Shown in pieces: positions 35,701-42,899 of a DNA stretch of 64,000 nt (the stretch's first letter is position 1; every line of letters begins with the position of its first letter). Below the pieces are notes generated by a model. It worked only from the letters and a program-made list of their open reading frames with translations. It had not been told where the DNA came from and did not search any database. The stretch covers positions 1-64,000 of the forward strand of contig JAJGST010000082.1 of assembly GCA_020746105.1 (NCBI GenBank), read 5' to 3'. Source of the stretch: Trogon surrucura. Lineage: Eukaryota; Chordata; Aves; Trogoniformes; Trogonidae. The position numbers were made by a program, and so were the translations under genes.

Positions 35701-38114
35701 CCCCTTGACATATTTATAAACATTCATGAGGTCACTCCTCAGCCTCCTCTTCTCCAAGCTAAAGAGCCCCAGCTCCTTCAGCCTTTCCTCACCAGGGAGA
35801 TGTTCCACTCCCTCCATCATCTCTGTGGCTGTGCTGGACTCTCTCCAGCAGTTCCCTGTCTCTCTTGAGCTGAGGGGCCCAGAACTGAACACAATATTCC
35901 AGATGTGGCCTCACCAGGGCAGAACAGAGGGGCAGGAGAACCTTTCTCTCAGGCTCCCACTACAGTAAAATGGAAATTGCAAATGTATCTGTGGCATAAA
36001 CATATTGTATATCCTTGTATTATGGGGAGATGGATTACACCGTAGAAGAGCTTGTTTCTCTTCACTTACAGTAATGGATCCCTGACAACTTGTTCAGATG
36101 TGCACAACTCTAACATTGACACATATATTTGGGCAGAAAAAATGCCTTGAGAAATATGTTGGTTCTGAACAATCACACAGATAAGTTTAATCAGTGTAAG
36201 GCCTAAGGGGCTCAGCGGACAGCGGGACCTGCAAAAGGCAGTAGTGATTTCAAAGGAAGTCTGGGATGATTAACTCAAAGGTAGGCAGATGTGCTGAAGA
36301 AGCATGTGGTTTTCTACATGAATTCTATAAGCCGTATAAAGACTACCTTTATTCTCAAACTTCCTGCAGGAGACGAGATGTGCTGGTGTTGACACCCTGG
36401 TTGGCTCCAATCGTCTGGGAAGGCACATTCAACAGAGACATCCTGAATGTCCAATATATGCAGAACAAGCTGGTCACTGGAGTGGTCACTTTTGCTGTCA
36501 AAAAGTATTAGTTCGTTATTTTTTTTTTTGTCAGACACTTAAATCTCTCACCTGCCAGCTGTGCTGCAATACTGCTGGTACAGTAGAAGTTAGGAAGATT
36601 CCAAACACAGAATGTGAGCAGCTTTAGACTGAGAGAAATGGGACAAGTAAGGGTCAACTTCCCCAGTGAAGTAATTGTCTGTGAAAAAGCGGAAGAATGT
36701 GCCTTACAAAGGCATTTTACTTTCTTACAAAAAAAATACAACTTTTGTTTTGATCCCTTGAGAAGAAAATTCCAGCTCCTGCTGTGTTTCTAACAACAAC
36801 CCTTGCCTTCACCCTGGGATAAAAACCACAACAATTCTGCAAAGATGACCTTTTTAATAGGTTCCTGGTTAGAGTTAAAAAGTTAGCTGTAAGTTGAAAT
36901 ACTGGCTCCAGTAATATTATTAACCATGCTATTATAGCTTGTAAGTTCTGGGGGAGGTTCTTCTTCAAGTTTCTGACATCTTCAAGATATCAGAAGTATC
37001 AAGTATCTTCAAGATACTCCCTCTATCTCCACTAAGTACCCCAGATTTAAGTAGAGACTTCAGGTATCTCAAGACAATCAAAATTACTTCACCGATAATT
37101 TTGATCCTCTCTTGAACAGTAAAATAAAAAGTTAAACTGCAGAAAGAGTACCACGGAGTCAAACTATTTATACTATGCAGTGATATTAGGGAGCAGCATG
37201 GGGTAAAAGGTATGTGTTGTGTTCAGTGAGCATGGTGTAGAGAACAGTGGACACTGAAAAATGATATAATGTGCAGCAGCATGAGGAAGGGTTGACAGGT
37301 TTACGGCTGTGTTAGATAAAGGGCTCTAACATAAGAAGGGAGCAATGGACAGAAAAGGAGAAATAAAATTAACTTAGAAAGCCACCATTCTTCAGCAGGG
37401 GTACCTCTCTTTACTCTTTTCCCTTCTTTGTCTCTCAGATATGTCCAGTTCATAGAAGGGTTCATGAGCTCTGCCAACAAGTACTTCCTTGCTGGGCACA
37501 AGGTGAACTTCTACTTGTTCACAGACAAACCTGAGCAGATCTCTCACCTTCAGATGGCCCCCGAGAATCACCTCTTTGTCATCCCTGTCCAGAATTACTC
37601 ACGGTGGCAGGATATCTCCATGAGCCGCATGGATATCATCAGCAGATATATTCACAGCCACTTACAGTACGATGTCGACTATCTCTACTCCATAGACATT
37701 GATGTCCAGCTGTTTGAGCACATTGGTGTGGAGATCATTGATACACTGGTGGGAACCATCAGCTCCTGGCAGTACAATGCATGTCGTGAGTGCAAACCAT
37801 ATGAGACACGAGCTGAGTCACAAGCTGCTATCCCTAAGGGAGAAGGGGACTTCTATTATACAGCAAGCTTCTACGGGGGAAGTGTGGCTGAGGTCTACAA
37901 ACTGACCAGAACCTGTTTTAAAGGGATCATGGAGGACAGAAAAAATGGCATTGAAGCTAAGCGGCATGATGAAAGCCACCTCAACAAGTATCTCCTGTAT
38001 CACAAGCCCACACGCCTACTCTCCCCAGAGTACTACTGGGAAGAAGAGCTAAGCCACCCTCGCATTATCCAGGTGAAAAGGATGTGCTCTGTGCACAAGG
38101 ACAGCAAGAAGTGA
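26702..38114 (+). CDS. ABO: ABO-like GT6 glycosyltransferase gene (exons joined; status uncertain)
   Basis: Family GT6 retaining galactosyl/GalNAc-transferase of the Golgi, which adds an alpha-1,3-linked sugar to a galactose-ended glycan (ABO, GGTA1, GBGT1, A3GALT2 group). Supported exons: 26671-26766 (start ATG 26702, cytoplasmic tail and signal anchor), 31572-31610, 33694-33729, 36370-36504 and 37439-38114. Exons of 36 and 135 nt equal human ABO exons 5 and 6 as I remember them. The catalytic part is gaplessly alignable to ABO ([42 protein letters not shown]). The exon between 26766 and 31572 is unresolved: one in-frame candidate is 30219-30236, while another (30712-30771) makes TGA. Oddities: Trp to Arg before HDE, weak exon-6 donor, short C-terminus. 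It may be a diverged enzyme or an early pseudogene. Confidence 0.8.
28643..30128 (-). mobile_element. Young CR1 LINE in the first mapped ABO-like intron, ORF2 open (466 aa)
   Basis: Tail TCATAGAATCATAGAATCATAG at the left, conserved 3' UTR, then an ORF2 RT frame open from the truncation point to the stop at 28732. RT motifs [25 protein letters not shown] and FADD are all present. Truncation at 30128 removes the linker and endonuclease. Near-identical to 14294-16337 and 42900-45210. It lies antisense to the glycosyltransferase gene and ends about 90 bp before a candidate exon. Confidence 0.96.
30219..30236 (+). CDS. ABO: Candidate ABO-like mini-exon (frame-keeping)
   Basis: A very long T-rich tract after a CTAAC branch-like word leads to a tandem AG-AG (AATCAGAG), followed by 18 nt and a strong donor ACG|GTAAGG. 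Use of the second AG gives an in-frame exon (phase 2 to phase 2) whose last bases CG join exon 4's A as CGA. Use of the first AG gives 20 nt and a TGA at the junction. The acceptor lies 90 bp past the 5' end of a CR1. No homologous peptide supports it, so it is a proposal only. Confidence 0.25.
30712..30771 (+). other. ABO: Alternative candidate for ABO-like exon 3
   Basis: Acceptor TGTGACACAG|G, 60 open nucleotides in the right phase (the first G completes TGG, Trp) and donor CTTG|GTAACA. Length is close to the 57 nt of human ABO exon 3 as I recall it, and the segment SNVKIMS faintly resembles the FNMKL stem motif of the Forssman synthase paralogue. However, it ends in TG, so joining to exon 4 (starting A) creates TGA. 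If this is the true exon 3, the gene is interrupted in its stem. Confidence 0.3.
31572..31610 (+). CDS. ABO: ABO-like stem exon 4 (39 nt)
   Basis: Acceptor TCTCACATTTTCAG, donor CCACG|GTAAGAA. Phase 2 at both ends. Encodes [12 protein letters not shown], with an N-glycosylation sequon NET, finishing in CG that forms Arg with exon 5's first A. The position and final LPR match the end of human ABO exon 4 (48 nt there). Confidence 0.7.
33694..33729 (+). CDS. ABO: ABO-like exon 5 (36 nt)
   Basis: Acceptor TTTTTCTTTTCTACAG and donor ACG|GTAAGT are near-ideal. Encodes [11 protein letters not shown], matching the YPQP segment conserved in ABO and GBGT1 just before the catalytic domain. Length and phase equal the human ABO exon. 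Confidence 0.88.
33990..34176 (+). mobile_element. CR1 3'-end fragment in intron
   Basis: From ACAGAGCCCTGGCCCAGG through the ORF2 end and 3' UTR to the tail ATTCTATGATTCTGTGATTCTG. 187 bp, sense to the ABO-like gene, between exons 5 and 6. Confidence 0.92.
34968..35945 (-). mobile_element. CR1 LINE split by a solo LTR
   Basis: The reversed tail and 3' UTR occupy 34968-35073; after a foreign 421 bp the element resumes at CCAGGCGGGTTTGAATG (35500) and continues through ORF2 C-terminal codons to about 35945. It sits antisense in the intron between exons 5 and 6. The frame has stops and is not coding. Confidence 0.93.
35074..35494 (-). mobile_element. Solo LTR inserted in a CR1
   Basis: Begins TGTCGTGGTTTAAGCC. 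The flanks CACGT and CCCGT (35495-35499) are a 4/5 target duplication. Against other CR1 copies (AACACGTCCAGGCGGG) the host is interrupted exactly here. It contains a TATATATATA box near 35370 and, on the minus strand, an ATTAAA signal near 35216. Related by its terminus to 21867-22435. Confidence 0.82.
36370..36504 (+). CDS. ABO: ABO-like exon 6 (135 nt), start of catalytic domain
   Basis: Acceptor CTTCCTGCAG|G. Encodes [20 protein letters not shown] and the following beta-strand region ending FAVK, all in the first UDP-sugar binding segment of GT6 enzymes. Its 135-nt length and phases agree with human ABO exon 6. The donor is AAAA|GTATTA, poor at +4 to +6. Confidence 0.9.
37439..38114 (+). 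CDS. ABO: ABO-like exon 7, catalytic domain and stop
   Basis: Acceptor CTTTGTCTCTCAG. An uninterrupted frame of 224 codons to TGA at 38112-38114. Seen: WQDISMSRM, metal-binding DID at 37695-37703 (DVD in most relatives), GEGDFYY then T-A-S at 37860-37868 (the donor-selecting position: LGG in human A, MGA in human B, HAA in GGTA1), FYGGSV, then [12 protein letters not shown] with Arg (CGG, 37962-37964) in place of a Trp invariant among the relatives I compared, [10 protein letters not shown]. The last residues VHKDSKK stop about five residues before the usual end, omitting a conserved Arg. No indel against ABO up to SPEY. Confidence 0.92.
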
Positions 38115-38600
38115 GCTTCTAAAACAAACCAAGCAAGAAAGAAGTTCATTAGTGTCAAGACAGGAAAGCAGATGTGGAGGTTATAAAGTCATTAATTTGT
38201 TTTTCTTTCTGAATTTCTGAGCCTAACAGAAAAGACCAAATGATGCTGTTCATTGCGATTTTTCTTCACTAACTTAATTTTTATTGCCAAGTGCGGGCAA
38301 TATGAAAACAGTGACACACTGTATGTCTGTAAGTATGCCTATTTCTTTTTTCCACTCATCTTTGCTCTGTAGTTGTGAACTACAGTCTTCAGTCCTCACA
38401 ACTCCTGGGAACCCAGGATCAGTATGCGTGTGGGCCAAGCTGTCTCATCGTGTGTTCTTGCCTCTAGGTTTTACAGTCATTTAGAATAACTAGTCCAAGC
38501 GCTTCTTCCTTTTCTTCTTCCTTATCCTCTAATATATTCAGCATTATTTTTCTAGCCTTTGCTTGAGTTATGTCTTCCTTTCAGCCTCTCACACACCAAT
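38115..38600 (+). other. 3' flank and probable 3' UTR of the ABO-like gene
   Basis: AT-rich sequence after the stop codon. I did not find a convincing AATAAA with a downstream GT-rich element close to the stop, so the transcript end is unknown. Retroviral remnants begin somewhere beyond about 38.6 kb. Confidence 0.4.
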
Positions 38601-38699
38601 TTGCTGCGACATAAGATCAGCTTATATCACCTCATTTGCTGGTGCCACCAGCAAAATTAATAATCCCAACAAAGCATTTCAGTCTTAAGGTCTGGCTAT

Positions 38700-39221
38700 A
38701 CTGAGGTGCCAGAATAAAAAAATAACCTAACATAAAAGTACCAGTCCAATTAATAGGTCCAATTAATATGCTCCTCATAATCTTTCATTCTCTACAGTCT
38801 TACCATGTAACAATTCTTACAGGTTAGTATAAGATCAGTAATAACACAACCTGAAATACAAAATCCCAGAATGAGCAAAGCTACAATTTCTAAAAACTTT
38901 TCACAGGTTCAAGTTATAACAATAGGGTCATCAAAGACTATTAATGGGGCTACAGGTTTTACTTCTCTTCACATTTGATCAAAGAAATTTTATCTAGATG
39001 ATCCAGTCCCGCTGTGATGGGTGATACACTCTGTGTTACCTCTGAAGGTGGTGTGACCCTTCCACACAGCAAAGCCTGGATTCAGCTGAGCAGCCCTTTT
39101 CACAATGCTTCATTATTAGTAATTATCAGTAGCTGGTAAGATCCCTTCCAGCACAGCTGAAGTGCACATTTTTGCTGGTATACCTTCATGTAGTTCCAGT
39201 CTCCTGGTTTCAAGGAGTGAC
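38700..39221 (-). pseudogene. Fossil retroviral integrase C-terminal domain and downstream region
   Basis: Reading the minus strand leftward from 39221, about 40 codons match the SH3-like C-terminal DNA-binding domain of gammaretrovirus-like integrases (a PGD turn, then a Trp-Lys-Gly-Ser-Tyr strand), followed by stops. Further left, near 38830-38950, a frame holds a hydrophobic stretch that could be from the envelope region, weakly supported. It continues the integrase pieces at 40124-40472 and 42692-42899, from which it is separated by inserted elements. Broken by in-frame stops and not translatable. Confidence 0.6.
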
Positions 39222-40123
39222 TGTCACAAGAATGAATGAATTGACCAAAGTCAAGATTAGTGATTATTCAAAATTTGTGAATGTGAGGTATGCAGGGAGT
39301 CCAGTTTAACAGCACTTTAATCATTAACCAATGTCAAAATAGGTATTAGTGACTTGATTACAGATTCCTTAGATGACAAGATTCACACTAACTTACTACA
39401 AGGTAATTCAGTCAACAGATATATGTATGTTTATATACATATTTATGTATATTTATGTATATTTATATCTGCTATAAAGCAGATATATCTAGGTAATCAA
39501 ATTAGTACTGTAGCCTTGCACACAAGAGAAGGATGTAGAGACTAGTCTTTAGCTAAAACTTCCCTCTTCTCAAGTTAGGAGCAAATACAATGCATCATCA
39601 GCATTCATCAACGGGTGATAGTTGAGATTCGAGGAGGATGACTCGGGATGGTTTGTCCTCTGTCAGGAGACAGCACCGATGAAATGGTACCTGAGAGGCA
39701 TCCCACCTGAGGAGAGTTGCTGGTCACAGCTTGTGGCAGGAGAGCTCAGAGGGTCTCCGTTGGGATCACTATTTGTAGGGTTTGAGGTGACTGAATTTTG
39801 TCATGTATATTTCCATACCAGCAGCCCTCTGGCTGCGTGTCAGAGAAATGATGTAACTGGCGCGGGGTATAGGGGTCCCCAGATCATCGAGGGGTGGTGG
39901 TTATTAGACAATAGGGAAGGCAGGAGCCAGGCACATCCAGGGGCTGCCTTCAGGTTTATGTCCTACACAACAGGAAAGGCAGGAGCCAGGCAGTCAGGGG
40001 CACTTTTCATGCTCTGTCAGCCTCCATCTTTTGCAGCCACAAACCACATCGTTCCTAGGTTGATTCATACCAAGTCTTGGTAAAAAGAGGGAGAGGAAAG
40101 AGGGAAAGAATTGCGCTACCACA
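39222..40123 (-). mobile_element. Solo LTR inserted in the fossil integrase
   Basis: Starts TGTCACAAGAATG and ends GCGCTACCACA, flanked by the perfect 5-bp duplication GTGAC (39217-39221 and 40124-40128). The retroviral integrase reading resumes on both sides. Contains TA-rich simple sequence at 39416-39475 and a minus-strand ATTAAA near 39315. The 153-codon open frame at 39622-40083 is incidental. Confidence 0.85.
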
Positions 40124-40472
40124 GTGACAGACTTTAGCTCTGAGTTCAGATGAAGTTTCTTTCAGCTGTGTGTGCAGGGTCTTTACACAATTCATTAATA
40201 CCTGACATTGTTTTACAAGACTACTAGCCATCAATTCTAGGTTTAACTGTGTGGGAGTTTAGGGTGGTGTGTAAGACAGTGACACAAGTTTGCCCATTAA
40301 AATCTCATTAGGTTATAGTTCATATTTTCTACTCAGAAAGTTTTTTGTATGCATCAGTGAGATAGGTAAGACATCTGGACAATTCAAGTCAACCTCTGCA
40401 CAAATTTTTGCCAACTCATTTTTAAAATCAGAGTTTTTCCTCTCTACAACACCATTAGATTGGTACAATTAA
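40124..40472 (-). pseudogene. Fossil retroviral integrase, central to C-terminal part
   Basis: On the minus strand from 40472 leftward a frame of about 100 codons with a few stops matches the end of the integrase catalytic core (the conserved segment around the third catalytic acidic residue, with its Asn-Gly-Val-Val-Glu-Arg run) and the helix-rich linker beyond it. It abuts a CR1 on its right (40473) and the 39222-40123 LTR on its left. Gammaretrovirus-like (class I). Stops and insertions make it inactive. Confidence 0.72.
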
Positions 40473-42690
40473 AGAATCACAGAATGTTAGGGGTTGGAAG
40501 GGACCTACAGAGACCGTTGAGTCCAACTCTCCTGCTAGAGCAGGACCTCAGATTCTACGGCAGGCCACAGAGGAGCGCATCCAGGCAGGTTTTGAAAGTC
40601 TCCAGTGAAGGAGACTCCACAGTCTCTCTGGGGAGCCTGTTCCAGTGCTTTTTAACCATTACAGTAAAGAAATTTTTCCTCATTTTGAAGTGGGACTTTC
40701 TGTGCGCTAGCTTGAATCCATTGCCCCTTGTCCTATCACGGGGCACAAGTGAAAATTCCTGCTTGACATTCAGTCCTTATGTATTTATACACATTAATTA
40801 GATCCCCTCTCAGTCTTCTCCAAACTGAAAAACCATGCGTCTCTCAGTCCTTCCTCATAAGGCATGTGTTCCAGTCCCTTAATCATCCTCTTAGCCCTCT
40901 GTTGGACTCTCTCAAGTAAATCCCTGTCCCTCTTTAACTGGGGAGCCCAGAACTGGATGCAATACTCTAGGTGATGTCTCACTAGGGCAGAAGAGAGGGG
41001 GAGAAGAAGCTCCCTCGATCTGCTGGACACACTCTTCTTAACGCACCTCAGGATACCATTGGCCTTCTTGGCCACAAGGGCACATTGCTGTCCCACGGAC
41101 AACTCGTTTTCCACCAGGACTCTAAAGGCCTTCTCCACAGAGCTGCTCTCTAGCAGATCACCTCCTAACCTGTACTGGTGCATTTCATTATTCCTTCTCA
41201 GGTGCAGGACTCTGCACTTATTCTGGTTGAACCTAATTAGGTTCCTCTTAGCCCAGCTCTCCAGTCTGTACAAATCTTGCTGAATGGCCGCACAGCCTTC
41301 AGGTGTATCAGCCAAGCCTCCCAGTTTGGTATCATCAGCCAGCTTACTGAGCAGACACTCTGTCCTGTCATCGAGGTCATTGATAAAGATGTTGAACAGG
41401 ACTGGACCCAGCACTGATCCCTGGGGGACTCCACTACTTACAGGTCTCCAGATGGACTCGGCACCAGTGATGGCCACTCTTTGGGCTCTATTGTGTAGCC
41501 AGTTCTTAATTCATGTCACTATACTTTCTTCTATTCTGAGCTTGCTCATGAGGATGTTACGGGAAACTGTGTCAAAAGCCTTGCTAAGATCAAGGTAGAC
41601 CACTGGTCTCCTTGCATCTACCCATTCAGGCACAACATCAGAGAAGGCTATCAGATTAGTCAAGTATTATGTCCTCTTGGTAAATCCATGCTGACTACTC
41701 CTGATAGTTTTCTTCTCTTCTATGTGCTTAGAGATGACCTCCAGAATGAGCCACTCCATAATTTTTTCCAGGGCTGGAAGTGAGGCTGACTGGTCTGTAG
41801 TTTCCTGGATCTTCCTTCTTGCTCTTTTTGAAGACTGTAGTGACACTGGCATACCTCCAGTCCTCAGGCACTTCTCCTGTTTGCCGTGATCGTTCAAAAA
41901 TGATGGGGACTGGCAGAGCGACAACATCAGCCAGCTCTCTCCACACCCTTGGGAGCATCTCATCAGGGCCCACAGACTGGTGTATATTCAGTTTGCATAA
42001 CTGATCTCTAACCCAGTCTTCATTGGCTAATGGAGAGTCATCCCTCCTCCAGGCTTTCTCTCCTGTATCCAGGGTCTGGAGTTCACAAGGGCTGGTCTTA
42101 GGAGTAAAGACAAGCAAAGAAGTTATTCAGCAGCTCTGCCTTCTCTCCATTTTTGGTTATCGGGGCTGCCACCTCATTCAGCAGTAGGACCACATTTTCC
42201 CTGTTCTTCCTTTTACTACTGTTATATCTGAAGAAGTCGTTCTTGTTCTCTTTTACTTCCTTCATCAGCTTTAGTTCTAAGAAGGATTTGACCTTTCTTG
42301 TTGCCTTCCTACATATCCTGACAATGTCTCTATAGTTCTCCCAAGTGACAAGTCCCTTCTTCCATGAACTGTAAATTTCTTTCCTCATGAGACTTTCTTC
42401 AGAAGGTCTCCTACCACATCTACCCAATTTTTGACTCAAGTGAATGCACCTATCTTGGATTTGGAGGAAGTGGCATTTAAAAATTGACCAACTTTCTTGG
42501 GCTCCTGTACCCTCCAGAGTCTTAGACCATGGGATTCCTGCAAATAGATCTTTGAAGAGTACAAAGTTTGCTCTGTGGAAGTCTAGCATTGTAATCCTAT
42601 TTATTGCCCTGCTTCTCCCTTGTAAAATGTTAAAATCCACGGTACCATGATCACTGTCACCAAAGCTGTTCCCAAATTTAATGTGCAAGA
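40473..42690 (-). mobile_element. Older CR1 LINE (2.2 kb), ORF2 broken
   Basis: The tail is reduced to AATCACAGAATG. The body is colinear with the young CR1s but clearly diverged. ORF2 survives as pieces: 40794-41477 (RT palm with [12 protein letters not shown] and LADD in place of FADD), 41667-42117 and 42098-42688 (linker), in different frames with stops. It inserted into a retroviral integrase fossil, whose halves lie at 42692-42899 and 40124-40472. Confidence 0.93.
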
Positions 42691-42691
42691 C

Positions 42692-42899
42692 AATACTTTC
42701 ATTCTATCTGTAGGGCTGCACAAATTTTCTGCACTATATATCCTGTAAAGTCAGTCCCTTTATTTAGTGTTAGGTGAATACTAAACCTCAAAATCACTTC
42801 TTTCAGCAACCTTTTTTCAATGGTTGTTTCATCTGTGTGTTTACAAGCACAGGCTTCTATCCACCCTGAGAACAGATCTAAAGTGACATGGACATACTG
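42692..42899 (-). pseudogene. Fossil retroviral integrase, catalytic core start
   Basis: A 69-codon minus-strand frame (42699-42905, the last codons belonging to the neighbouring CR1) resembles the integrase core of gammaretrovirus-like elements: a Val-Thr-Leu-Asp beta-strand, the Phe-Ser-Gly-Trp-Ile-Glu-Ala run, a Lys-Glu helix, then the place of the second catalytic acidic residue, where Asp-Asn-Gly has become Lys-Gly-Thr-Asp. It is bounded by CR1s on both sides. Upstream parts of the integrase were not recognised beyond 45210. Confidence 0.72.

Noticed and set aside
39622-40083. A 153-codon plus-strand frame
   Set aside because: It lies wholly inside the LTR at 39222-40123 and has no protein signature.
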